NCBI GenBank assembly: GCA_963969595.1
Contig: OZ018410.1
Coordinates: 37,987,413 to 38,051,412, forward strand
Length of the DNA stretch: 64,000 bases
From: Neckera pumila
Lineage: Eukaryota > Streptophyta > Bryopsida > Hypnales > Neckeraceae
Reading direction: 5' to 3'
Part shown: piece after piece, positions 35,676 to 46,965 of the stretch
How the letters are laid out: each line of letters starts with the position of its first letter
Position numbering within the stretch: the stretch's first letter is position 1
Position numbers and translations under genes: made by a program
The notes under the pieces: model-generated
Told to the model about the DNA's origin: nothing
Seen by the model: only the letters and a program-made list of their open reading frames with translations
The model's database searches: none

Positions 35676-36639
35676 CCATCTTGCTCAAAATTCTTAGTCT
35701 ATCAACACTTCAATTATATCAAATAACTTAACCCCTAAATGTCCAAGGTTTGTTTTGAGCCTCTTGGAAATTGCTCTAAATTGAACAAAAAGCCAACATT
35801 TTATTAGTTGAATCAATTTTTTTTGAATTGTAACCTTTCAAATTCAAACTAGACAAGTTAGAGATCACATAGGAAAAGGAAACACAACAATATCATTTAA
35901 GGATTGAAAGATTATAATGTTTGGTCATTAGAGTGTTAAAACTATGAAAATCTTTGAGCTCTCATTTTGCATGTCAAATCTAAAAAATTCAAGACCAAAA
36001 AAATATGAGGTTGAAAAGCCTAACAAATGTAATCCCAATTGGGATGGAGCAAATTTGTGAAGGACAATGGCTTAAAGGTAGGGCAGTATCTCCAGTATTC
36101 ACTTGTGGCTGATTCCTGCTTTGTGGTTAGAGAGGTGTAGACCATAGAGTGAGTTGAAAACCTTAGTTATTGCAGCGAAGTTGAACATTTATGACTCGCT
36201 CCTGAATACCGGAAGAAAGACTTTTCTTTTGCTTTAATTTTGGTTCATTTTGATGTGCCATTTGCACCGTTCAAACAACTGGATTGTGTTGATCCCTATG
36301 TTCACACATTCACAGCTTTGAGTGAGAATTCAAGGCTAATCCTTCAGGGCTGACGGAGCAAGTGAGCACTGGACACAGCATTGAGTTTCTGTGGAAACAA
36401 GCCTTAGTTTGGTGTGGAATGGGGTAGTTTACCTTATATTCCTGGCGAACGATCCTAGATCACAACAGTTCTCATGCAAACAAGACACGATTGCACAAGT
36501 ACTGAAACACAGCATTCATCAGATCCCCATTGCTAACACAGGACATACCCCTGTACTGTACATGTCATCCATTTCAGGTAAAGAATGTTACACAGATAAG
36601 ATCGGCAAAGAAAAATGTCCAGTCCAAGCTAGGTTCATT
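35676..36639. other. Intergenic, 3' flank of SEN2
   Basis: This includes the isolated TTAA-element end at 35728. No gene is supported. Confidence 0.5.
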
Positions 36640-38498
36640 TCACACAGGCTGAAGAGTCTGATCCACGTTGTCCTCCCGATTCTTCTCTGGTAACCATCTT
36701 CGGACTTCCACTGCCTCAACTGTGAAATCTCCTTGACACAATGGACTTGACATGTCCGGTCCTTCACACTTGGGAATTATATGAAGCAGCAGCAGCGTCT
36801 GGACAAAACAGACAAAGTCAGCAATACAACCGTGACAAATAGTCAGAGCAAATAAGAACAAGGCACCTCAATGAATGAGTCACACTCTTCTGAATTCCCT
36901 CAACACACGTTTGCTCTCAGACACACAATCGGAGAGAAAAACGAATGCCATATGGCTTGTTTTTATGATGGATGAATAAATACATCAAAACACCAAGCCT
37001 GACAGATGAAGATTGAGTCTCCTTCACGTAAAGCAAAGCCATATAGCCCTTAACCATATTCACCTCTAACTCGACCCCAAGGGATACAAGAAGACGAAGT
37101 ATGAGATACAGAGTTAGCTTTGCGCTTGGGGCAATGACGCAGTTAGTGAAGTTCTACCGAGACGCGTCAATTGCTGGTTGAAAACTATTTCCACCCCCCC
37201 TGCGGTGCCCGCAAGGGTGCCCCAGAATTTCTGAAAGGTTGGCCCAAGGCTCCAACCTCTAACGTAAATCCAAACATGGAATATTACCACAGAAATAGAG
37301 AGATGTTCTCGAGCAAGGACTGAAAACGGACCAGGCTGGAATAGCAGCACTTCAGTTTCTCATACCTTGGCAACACTACCACACAGTCGGTTCATGGCTT
37401 GCAGTTCAGTCCATGTCTTCAGTCTTTCCTCTTGTCCTTCTACCATCACTACGACAGCATAGCTGCAAAAGGACACAGTCTGAAATATTTAGAAGGTCAA
37501 AGCTGAGTCTCATAGCTCGTCTAGCTTAACAATGACACCAGAGATGAATAACGCAAAAGCACTTTCGCCTGGCACAAAAGGAACTCACTCTGAGTGAACA
37601 AGAGCAGGATGATGACGGTACGCCACGAAGTCTGCGCCATACTGAATGCCAGATCGCACCACCCAGTGTTTGACACGGAAATGAGCATATGCTATATACA
37701 GGTACCCGAACTCGGGCCGGCTACTTTGCATGCACCTCCAGGCTTCTTCTGTGGGCACAGCCTCAAGCCCCTGATACATCAACGACAGACTACGTGAATA
37801 CATAAAGACGTAAACCCTCTCATTGAACGCGTCATAGCACTAGCAACCACTGCAAAAAAAGAAGAAGAGCCAAAACAGTTTTGCTTTTGGCTAGAGAGAT
37901 GTCATGGAGAGTCACAGGGTTCCAGAAAAAAACCTCAACGGTTTGCTTGCAGATAAATATGCACCCGACATGAGAAGCCAGAAAGAAAGCCTCCTCCAAT
38001 CCCAACTGAAACAACCGAGCGTTCTCAGACTCCGCGTTTACTTCAGGAATCCACGGGGAGCCTGCCAAACAGATCCAAAACAGAGGTGAAATTAGACTTT
38101 CCCGATCCCTCTCACGCATGACAGCAACATCTCAAACCAAGCATGCAACAGCATCGCTTCCAGGGCACTCCAACTTTACGACAGTCCCTACAATTAAGGA
38201 ACAGCGATAAGAAAAAACATGCGTTCGAGACAAGAAGAACTGCCTTGCGGGCGAACTTACGGGTGGAAGTTGATGGTGCAGAACATGGCGGCGACGTTGC
38301 AGCATATATTGGTTTTCCGAAGCAAGCACGATTCAGGACTTGGGCTTTGGAAAAGTCGATACTCAAAATTACAGATGAATGGGCAAGCAGAGCTTGCACA
38401 GGCTCCCATTCCTGCATCTGCTTGTACAAACTGGAGATGGGCTCCTCCAACGCAACTGCTGCTGCTTCTCGGGACTTCCATCTGACGCCCGACCCCAT
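36640..38498 (-). CDS. SEN2: tRNA-splicing endonuclease subunit Sen2, five exons, 290 aa
   Basis: Minus-strand exons 38498-38261, 38061-37934, 37839-37589, 37462-37366 and 36798-36640 join in frame. The N-terminal half carries the plant Sen2 signature LEEPISSLYKQMQEWE and NRACFGKP, then ARLFQLGLEEAFFLASHVGC. The C-terminal nuclease domain reads YLYIAYAHFRVKHWVV, IQYGADFVAYRHHPALVHS, LKTWTELQAMNRLCGSVAK. By family comparison the catalytic triad is likely Tyr196, His204 and Lys238. The tail ends with RRWLPEKNRED and a stop. Sen2 cleaves the 5' splice site of pre-tRNA introns within the TSEN complex. The exon 2 donor (after 37934) and exon 3 acceptor (before 37839) are the least certain, because a longer exon 2 is open through the intron. 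A truncated inverted copy lies at 3587-4490. Confidence 0.92.
37119..37255 (-). ncRNA. Candidate structured RNA in SEN2 intron 4
   Basis: This ~137-base intronic block is about 97 percent identical, by eye, to the same block in the SEN2 pseudogene (3829-3966), although the exons have diverged much more. Read on the minus strand it can form two strong hairpins: CCCTTGCGG with CCGCAGGGG across a 3-base loop, and CAATTGACGC with GCGTCATTG (37131-37173). The size and two-hairpin plan recall H/ACA snoRNAs, but no convincing H box was found and the ACA-type box is weak. An in-frame alternative exon is another possibility. Confidence 0.3.
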
Positions 38499-39483
38499 CT
38501 TACCGGATTTCTATATCATTTTTCAAATGCACTCCAAGTTTCTCTCACCCTGCACAAAAAAGTGGAAAGAGCTCCGTTACAAAGGACATATATTTGTCTA
38601 TATTTGGTACAAGATACTATAATTGCAATAAACATCAATACTGGTCGAACTTTTAAGTAGATTTGATTATTTGAAGACCTTCGAAACCCAGCATGTCATG
38701 CATTCCACCTCCATAAATCTAGCCCTCTTTCATAGCATCCCGTAATATACGTCCACGGTGATCGCTTGATTCACTTGCACGAGTTAAGACAGGAAGAACC
38801 TCTCGAGAATGTTGGAACGCTACTAGAATAGGGTTTAGAGTTTAAGTATTTCATAACGACTCCTCTGGGGATACCTTTAGAAGCCAGATTCGAACGCAAC
38901 TGCATGTCACCAGATCAGAAGGTATTTGATTTAGCCACGGAAGAAGGAATTTCTCTTCAGCTTGACAGTAAGTATCCTCTAAAACAGAGTTTCAGACAGG
39001 TACCATCCTTGGTGACAGCTAGTAATAGAAATTTCCAAATGTTTTACAGAAAAGAATCGCCAAAGCATACCAACACAACACTCACGCCTCAGGAAGGGAA
39101 AAAACCATGATAATGCAAGTAAAGGGCGTACCAACGGAGAGTGTCAGCCCCAGCAAAATCACCTCCAATCACGAGCTTACAAACGACAGTCGCCGGTTCT
39201 TCACGTGACCTTTCCTGAAGCTCTCTCTGCACGCGGTTCCCAGAATATCCAAAACCCGTGAACCAAAACTAGTTCTCAATCATTAAGCACGTCCTCAATG
39301 GCGACAATTCTCTCGCTCCAACAAGAAGAAAGGGCAGAGGTGTCTGACAGAAGCTGTATAAGCCAGCAGAAGAGAATGCTTTCATCAACGACCTTGGTCC
39401 CCGCCTGCAGTTTGGTAACGAAAACCAAGTGCCAGTGATGGATGAAGATACATGAGAAGTTTCAGGCAGTTATGGACGGAGAA
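38499..39483. other. SEN2 upstream region
   Basis: No gene is supported. A block TTGGTAACGAAAACCAAGTG with GATGGATGAAGAT at about 39410-39450 recurs at about 40565-40615, the far edge of the inverted-duplication arm. Confidence 0.45.
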
Positions 39484-39774
39484 CACGCAATCGCGCAAGA
39501 TCATCTGCAATCAAAACCTCGATCATTTAGACTGTTCAGATACGCAATCAAAAGATTCCCAAACGATAAAACCCTAAAAGTAACCAAGAAGAACATCAAA
39601 TTGCTTCAGGCCCTAGCACAAAATATTTCTCCTTAAATCCGACTTAAGAAAAAAATTCAATGCCAATTGAATGCGCTCCTCATGGCCTAATCAGCAAAGA
39701 AAGCTCAAACACTCTATCTCTCCTTACCTCTGATTGAATACACGTCAAAGGTGCAGCCTCCGCAAGTATGATAT

Positions 39775-40085
39775 CTAATTAGTTTCGGACGTGAGAACGC
39801 CCTGATTATCCCGAATATCCCGCTCCTGCCTCAGTGTTTCTCTCTGGAACATAAAACGGACAATCCACTCCACAAACACTTAAAAAATTATGCCACCACA
39901 GCGAAAGAGTCACATGAAGTACAAATTGACAGCAATTGTTCGGGCACAGGCTCATCACTCACCCGGCGCTCCCAAAAGGGAAGATCACAAACGAAGTCGT
40001 AAACAGGGCCAAGACTCAAGCAGAGCAGGCCATTGAGCGCCACAAAGGTGATGGTCGTCTGCAACGAGCGCCTCGTGAAAGGCAT
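39775..40085 (-). CDS. 63-aa single-pass membrane microprotein, copy B, two exons
   Basis: Exons 40085-39963 and 39843-39775 join in phase 0 with a GTGAGT donor and CCAG acceptor. The product starts MPFTRRSLQTTITFVALNGL, has one hydrophobic segment (about residues 12-33), then DLPFWERRRETLRQERD, a charged helical tail ending in SETN. It differs from copy A (46312-46619) by Ser for Pro at residue 7; exon 2 is identical. Start, splice sites and stop are all intact, so both copies could be expressed. The family was not recognised. The short N-terminus, one hydrophobic helix and charged tail suggest an anchored assembly factor or small organelle membrane protein, but that is inference. Confidence 0.75.
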
Positions 40086-40329
40086 CCTCGCTGATCAAGT
40101 CTCCGAAGTTTGCATCGCCAAATCCACTCAAGGGAGGACTGTGACACGTTCATGGCAACAATGCGCGCAGGATTTAGGGTTTACACTCGGACCTCTTTAA
40201 TGCCCTTTTCTCTAATATGACATCTCTCTTCTCGCAAATCCCAGGGAACGTTTATAAGAATTTTAATTAAAATTTTATAATAGTCCTTAATAATACTTAC
40301 AAGCTTTAATAGCTTTATTATGAACTTTA

Positions 40330-40560
40330 AATCGGGGAAATCCAACGACACTCTCAAAGAAACAAAAACATATCCAATTCAAGAATACCAAAACCTATAC
40401 AAAATCGAAGCAGAATACAAGAAAGGTGCAAGCGTACCAAGGCTCGTGTCCATCTTCTGCTCCGAAGTTCCGATGGAGAACTCCACGACCGAGGGAGCAT
40501 CTGACGCCACCATGACAATTGTAAGCAGCAAGTCTCGAGCGATATGGAAAAATCACGAGG
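40330..40560 (-). pseudogene. Decayed 5' end of the mRNA export-factor gene, copy in left arm
   Basis: Read on the minus strand, this has the first exon of the 60544-63785 gene (ATGGTGGCGTCAGATGC, CGGAGCAGAAGATGGACA) and the start of its intron 1. The second-residue codon is GTG instead of GCG and ATGAGC has become ACGAGC. No other exon follows. Confidence 0.85.
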
Positions 40561-41834
40561 TCACCGCCTGCAGTTTGCTACCGAAAACCAAGTGCCAGTG
40601 ATGGATGAAGATGGACTTCAATTTCAGCTAAACTGTGAATTAGCAGTCACCCCTTCACAAGTGGAGTGATACCATCGTTCAAGAAACTCGATTTTTTTTG
40701 TTCTTCGGGTAGACTGGTTTAATTTTAGGTTTTAGGGTTTCGGGTTTCATGTTTGTTGCAACAATTGCGACCTCCCTCAGCATTTGCACTTGTGCTCAAA
40801 TTGCTCCTCGTGCGTCATTGCGCTGGATTTGAATCTATTCTCGCCAAGCTGCACTTGAAGTTGAGAAAGACTGAGGGAGGCGGAGCATATGGAGAGGAAG
40901 AGGAAGGAGGCTTCTAGGTGTGAGCCTGTAGTTTCCCCACTTTGCAGTCCTTCGGCATCTGCGTTTGTTTGTGGATTTTTATTTTATCGTGTGTTAGGGT
41001 TTTAGATCGCAGATTCTCCTACCTGTGATTTTCTTTTCAATTTGATGTGTTCCAATTCACAGGTGCACATTCACATGTCCATTTTCGAGTTAGTACCTGT
41101 GATGTTCCTGATTATGTTGTCTGTGAGTTGGTCATGTAAATGTCGGCAGACGATTGACAGCAGAACCCTAATCCCATAAACCCCTACATTTTTCTGTGCA
41201 AGTACTGTGGAAAAAGAATCAATGTGGCCCAATTTAAACTCTGGATTGAAATATCTTCAAAACCTGAAGATGTTTTCAGTGTATGAAGCATCTGCACCTC
41301 AATCTTTAGAATTATCGTGGTCTACTGTAATTGCACAGATGTTTGTACTGTAGTAGAAATTATCTTGTGTTCTTAGCAAGTTGGGTGGAAATCTTGGCTA
41401 GAATGTGACGTGATTTCCAATAACGTTTGCATTGCCTGCTCTGAAAATTATAGTTTGTGTCTACCGGCTACCGGCCAACTTTGACAAGCCCCTATTTCTA
41501 ATTTGCAGGTTCAGCTTGCACAAAATCTACCTCCGTCAGTAAAAGCCAGGTTCAAGATTTCACTGAACTCACATGGAAATCGAAACATCACATACCTTCC
41601 CGGGAAGAAATATTGCTCATGTATTGAATTTTTAGACAAGTGCATGTCCCTAAGGTGAAGAAGATCTCCTGGCAGACTAAGAAGAAAACTACAAGAATTT
41701 GCATCTGGGTACAAAACTGTAAGAGCGTCCACACTCTGCAAGCTGTCTATGCTTGGTAGAAGTGGGACCTTGAACAAACACGACTCCCAAGGTAAGTCAG
41801 TTCCCAAGAAGAACCACTGGGTTTCTTTGTTTTT
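40561..41834. other. Intergenic, with a possible orphan exon
   Basis: On the + strand an acceptor TTTGCAG at 41508 opens a frame (41509-41661) reading NLPPSVKARFKISLNSHG, then NITYLPGKKYCSCIEFL, and a stop. The LPGKKYCSC piece recalls the first half of a SWIM zinc-binding motif, but the later Cys/His pair is absent. A MERKRKEASR start followed by a donor at 40891-40919 is not phase-compatible. Function is not assigned. Confidence 0.25.
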
Positions 41835-44800
41835 CTATGCTATTTTTTTCAAACCACCACCCAGATGATGCTGAAAAAGAGATGCCATCTCCAGCTGCAT
41901 AACGGAGGAAGACCAGTTAATTTCTCAACCCAGTGACGAAAACTGTTTCCAAAAAAGAGGGATTTTATCTTTCCGCTAGCAAGTGCCTAAATCGTCAAAA
42001 GTGGTCACTTTTATCTGGAGGAATTGGAATAAATCATTTGGGGAGTTTCATGTAAAGAAGTAACAAAAAATAGAAATGAAAAGAAGAAATCACCCATTAA
42101 AACTTTAAATTATAAAATTATGCTTTGAAAATCACTTTAATTGGTTGTTAGCTTCCAAAGTGGACTTACTATTCTTTCATTGGCACCTCTAGGGTTAAGC
42201 AAGCTTACCGCAGTAATAGCAGCCTCGGCCCCCTTGTTACCAGCCTTTCCGCCTGCTCTATCAATGGCCTGCTCAAGAGCAAGATTTGTTATTAGTGGGC
42301 GTAAGTAACAACAAGAGCTATATGGGGTGTAACATTCTTGAGGAGCTGCCTCAAAATGCTTAGTAAAAGGAATCCAAATTAGTTTTATCCATAATTTTGA
42401 GCTCATCTTATGTAGGAGGTACCAAAGTAATAGGAAGAAGACAAGTGCTGGCCATTCACTAACCACCGTGAATGCTCTCTATAGTGAATGTCCAAGTGTT
42501 GAGTCTTTTTGGGGGGTTGGCATCTACCATAAAGAAGGGTCAATTCGCACAAATTGCTAAACTTTGGTGTGAGTAGAGGATAGTAAAGAAGAAGTCATGA
42601 AGTTGTATACCTGTTCCATGTTCTCAGTTGTGAGTACGCCAAAGATGCAGGGCACATCTATAGTCAAAACCACAAACCCATAAGTTCTAACATTAAGATC
42701 ACCCAATTGTCAGCTTTCTATAGCAAGGATGGAATGCAAACACATTAATTATAAACTGTAAATAACAACGTCCTCATGCGAACTCTTCACAGTTGATTGA
42801 TACAGAACATATGATTTGCATACTATAATACACAATGGGATACACCCAAACCTCTTTAATGTCACCCACAGATGCATGTGATTATGTGAAGTTTTAAGAG
42901 ATTGAGAATTTAATAGTGTTTGAAAAAGACACATTGAAGAAGGAATTAAAGTTACAAGAGTCAAGGTCATCTAGAATTATTTTCACACTTGTTGAGATCC
43001 TTATTATAGCATTTGTATGCAAATGCTTGTGACATACGAGAATGTGATAGTGAGAGTACAAAAGTGCGGTTTGAATTAAGTAGAATCAATCCCTCGGGTT
43101 TGGTGAGAGAAATAGAGGATGAGATATTACAGAGGCCTGAATGTACTTACTTGAACTCAAACTTGCTGACATGATCCCAGATGCAGCAGAGTTGGCAACA
43201 GCATCATAATGAGTAGTAGAGCCCCTTACCTGCACATAAACAACCATGAAATTTAATGCATTTTCCGTTAATTCAAGTGAATCAATAGTTAGATTCCAAA
43301 GTAAAGAAAGGATATTCCAAAATGCTTACCACAGCTCCAATGCACAAAATAGCATGGTATTTCTCTGACAATGCAAGTTGCTGAGCCACCACCGGAATTT
43401 CAAAACTTCCTGGCACCCAGATCACCTGCAATCTTATCATCTTCAAAAGACTCAGCATCTTGCTAATAGACCACCTCCCAAGGCCATGTCAAATCAAGTA
43501 AATTCAGAGCTCTGCCTTTAATCACATTTGAAGACAAAGGCTCATTATGTAAAGGAGCTCTCACTTGTTCAAATTGAGCTCAACAGTGTCAGGGATCCCT
43601 ATTCATGCCAACAAAGGTGCTCAATCAAAATTCTCTAGAATTTTATAGAAAATCATGGAAGGGTTTAGGGCACAGAAACAAGTGAGAAACCGTACGTCAA
43701 TATCCTCCTCCCGGACTTGATATCTGGTGAATGTTTCCAGAGCTCCAGCGAGAAGAGGCCGAGTGATGATCTCGTTGAAGCGGCCTACAACCTTCACATA
43801 ACCATGACATTAAACATTGAGATGTACCGCAAGTATTCTAGAATGAAAACATTCTTAACAATACAACTGAGGTTTTTCTGACATTTGAAGCACATGGGTA
43901 ATCGATGTGAAAAGTAACACATGTCAAGCTCTCTTCCAAAATCTCTTCCCTTTCAAGTATGCAGTGAGGAAAAGTTACAAATCCAGGCATAAGTGTCAGC
44001 AAACTCGCCACTCCATTTATTTTAAGCAAGATTATGAGAGAGTACTCCTGACTGAAACCAATTGAGTAAACAGTCGGAGAGCATACCACACCAAATCGTA
44101 GACCGTTGCCCTTCATTAAAGATCCAGTCAACTCCTTCACTGCTGCTGACACCTGCAGTCTCCAATCGATTCTAGTGGCACCGGGAAATTGACATTGAGA
44201 CACCCCTTGGCACAAAGACCCTAAACAGACAATTACAAGTCAATATCTCCATGCAAACAGCGCAAGTCACGACTTAGACATTGTTGCAACTAATATTGTA
44301 CTAAATTGTTACTACACTGATTTGTCCTATTAATGATGGCGCAAAATTCGTATCACCGGCAAAAAAAATTTGGTGAAAACTAGTAAAACGGAAAACAGAT
44401 TTCATCATATTATGGGGGTTCTTCCTCCCATGCCCAATGCTTTAGAACCAATCTTAGCTTAAATGTGCTCTTCAAAGAATCTAAAACCATAAACCCTACC
44501 GCGTGGAGCATGGAGGAGTTGTGATAAGGCCGGAATGTCTGCTAGGTTCAGATCAAAACAAGAAATAAGTCCTGTGGAGGTTCATCTAAGTGACCTTTGT
44601 CATTAATAAATACATTGAGGTCCTCTATACTTTTGGATAGTAAGACTTGCTTGTCCTGCATAACTAGGTCTACACAGCAGGCATTCTGAATTTGACAACC
44701 GATAATTTTAATAGATAATTTCATTGATCATTTTCAATGAGGTTTCATAAGCACCTGGAGATGGGAAAGGCCTCCCAAAGATGTCCTCATGGTCGAGCTA

Positions 44801-45291
44801 ATTTAGCCGCTCAAGACAGGAAGGCCGCCCAATCTCCAAGTGCTTGAAATGGAGAGGCCTGAATCACAAGCATCTCTTAAAATACACATTAGGAGTAGCT
44901 CAATTTTCAGATACCTGAAGAGACCTCCCAATCTCCAGGTGCTTGAGATGGAGAGGCCTCAACCCTAATCGCCTGTTATGAAACAACTTGGGAGTAGATC
45001 AATTATAACTAAACCATCAATGCTCAAGATCAATGCACTCTTGTTCTCTCGCAAGGAGGTCTCCAGAATCAAAATTTTGACGAACTCGTCACATGAGGAA
45101 TCAATTCCAGAGTTAGGGAACCCTAAACCCACACCTGCATGGAGTTTGAGCGGCGCTCCACGAAACGAGACGCTAGAGCTCAACGAAACGCGCGTTGCGG
45201 AGTCGTCGAGAAGGGTGGCTGGATTCTCCAGATGGTTTCCGAAACTCGAGGGAGCAGAAGCGAAAGCATTCTGCGCCAGCGACGACGCCAT
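41835..45291 (-). CDS. COS1: 6,7-dimethyl-8-ribityllumazine synthase, plastid, eight exons, 242 aa
   Basis: Minus-strand exons 45291-45135, 44220-44087, 43791-43696, 43425-43330, 43229-43151, 42657-42611, 42268-42209 and 41894-41835 join in frame. The first ~75 residues are Ser/Ala-rich with few acidic residues, as expected for a chloroplast transit peptide. The mature enzyme follows: [79 protein letters not shown] (with the catalytic His), [20 protein letters not shown] and [19 protein letters not shown]. It condenses 5-amino-6-ribitylamino-uracil with dihydroxybutanone phosphate, the penultimate step of riboflavin synthesis, usually as a 60-mer capsid. The length fits plant homologues. The C-terminus ([13 protein letters not shown]) is slightly longer than the usual HHLK ending. 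The gene lies entirely between the arms of the inverted duplication. Confidence 0.95.
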
Positions 45292-45499
45292 GCCTGCTAC
45301 TTCGGACAATCGAAGCTCTCACTTCGCAAAAACTGACTCACCACCGAATGTCGGTTTTCAGACAGCCGTCTGTGCTACGAGATAGCAGTGGATTGCAGGA
45401 ATTTCGTAATTGGGTCGGGAAGAATAGAACGCAGACCTCTTTAATGTCACAGCCAGCACAGCATAACCTGTATGTGGTAATATAGAGTACATTCTTTGC

Positions 45500-46065
45500 T
45501 GAAGCAGTAAAGCCCGGAACGCGGCACCCATACCCGGAACTATCCGGATATCGAGATCTGTCACTCCGACGAGAAGTGCTAGGTCTTCGAAGCTTCTCCT
45601 TGCAGCGGCAACGCCATTGCTCTTCTTTTTCTAGTCTCTTTCGTTGTTTGCTCATTGGAAGGCACAGTCTGCTTTCATCCACTCCGATCACGCTGCTTGT
45701 TCTACCTCGTGGGAGTACTGTGTGATGCTGCGGTTTTGGGAGGAGACGAGGCTTGGAGGCTATCCTTTTGCTGAAGGATCTGTGGCTTCAAATTTCCCGT
45801 CCGCTAGTAAATCTTGCGTGTGCTCCTGCTCGTGATTTTTCCATATCGCTCGATACTCGCTGCTTACAATCGTCATGGTGGCGTCAGATGCTCCCTCGGT
45901 CATGGAGTTCTCCATCGAAACTTCGGAGCAGAAGATGAGCCTTGGCACGCTTGCACCTTTCTTGTATTCTGTTTCGATATTGTATAGGTTTTTGTTTTCT
46001 TGAATTGTATAGGTTTTTGTTTTCTTGAATTGGATATGTTTTTGTTTCTTTGAGGGTGTCGTTGG
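45500..46065 (+). pseudogene. Captured promoter, first exon and intron start of the export-factor gene
   Basis: This stretch aligns with 60181-60715: ACCCGGAACTATCCGGATAT, ACGAGAAGTGCTAGGTCTTC, then the coding start at 45875 (ATGGTGGCGTCAGATGCTCC). Six bases (GACATG of the UAP56-binding motif) are lost, and the donor GTACGC has become GCACGC. A 26-base piece of the intron (TAGGTTTTTGTTTTCTTGAA) is duplicated. No later exons are present. Confidence 0.87.
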
Positions 46066-46917
46066 ATTTCCCCGATTTATAGTTTGTAAAAATTATAAGG
46101 ATTATTAAGAACTATTATAAATTTTATTTTAAATTTTTTGTAAACGTTCCCCGGGATTTGCGAGAAGAGAGGATGTGATATTAGAGAAAAGGGCATTAAA
46201 GAGGTCCGAGTGTAAACCCTAAATCCTGCGCGCATTTGTTGTCGTGAACGTGTCACAGTCCTCCCTTGAGTGGATTTGGCGATGCAAATTTCGGAGACTT
46301 GATCAGCGAGAATGCCTTTCACGAGGCGCCCGTTGCAGACGACCATCACCTTTGTGGCGCTCAATGGCCTGCTCTGCTTGAGTCTTGGCCCTGTTTACGA
46401 CTTCGTTTGTGATCTTCCCTTTTGGGAGCGCCGGGTGAGTGATGAGCCTGTGCCGCACAATTGCTGTCAATGTACTTCACGTGACTCTTTCGTTGTGGTG
46501 GCATAATTTTTTAAGTGTTTGTGGAGTGGATTGTCCGTTTTATGTTCCAGAGAGAAACACTGAGGCAGGAGCGGGATATTCGGGATAATCAGGGCGTTCT
46601 CACGTCCGAAACTAATTAGATATCGTACTTGCGGAGGCTGCACCTTTGACGTGTATTCAATCAGAGGTAAGGAGAGATAACTGTTTGAGCTTTCTTTGTT
46701 AATTAGACCGTGAGGAGCGCATTCGAGTGGCATTGAATTTTTTTCTTAAGTCGGATTTAAGGAGAAATATATTGTGCTAGGGCCTGAAGCAATTTGATGT
46801 TCTTCTTGGTTACTTTTAGGGTTTTATCGTTTCGGGAAATTTTTGATTGCGTATCTGAACAGTCTAAATGATCGAGGTTTTGATTGCAGATGATCTTGCG
46901 CGATTGCGTGTTGTTGC
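45833..46917 (+). repeat. Inverted duplication, right arm
   Basis: This is the partner of 39484-40560. Homology ends inside the leader of the BORCS8-like gene, at the CAACACGCAATCGCGCAAG block. Confidence 0.9.
46312..46619 (+). CDS. 63-aa single-pass membrane microprotein, copy A, two exons
   Basis: Exons 46312-46434 and 46551-46619 join with a GTGAGT donor and TTCCAG acceptor. The protein has a basic N-terminus (MPFTRRPLQTT), a hydrophobic helix through FVALNGLLCLSLGPVYDFV, and a charged tail (FWERRRETLRQERDIRDNQG). The family was not identified. The coding start lies about 370 bases downstream of the captured export-factor exon, so its promoter may derive from that gene. A telo-box-like AAACCCTAA lies at about 46215, a motif common near plant housekeeping promoters. 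The gene is followed 347 bases later, on the same strand, by the BORCS8-like gene. Confidence 0.78.
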
Positions 46918-46965
46918 TGTTTTTGAAGACGAGTGAATCGATTGCTTGATACTTTTTTGATCGAT

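Larger units (their letters stand above)
39484..40560 (-). repeat. Inverted duplication, left arm (~1.08 kb)
   Basis: The reverse complement of this stretch is highly similar to 45833-46917. It includes the 63-aa gene, its upstream region and a decayed first exon of the export-factor gene. The arms are about 5.3 kb apart and enclose the lumazine synthase gene. Confidence 0.9.
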
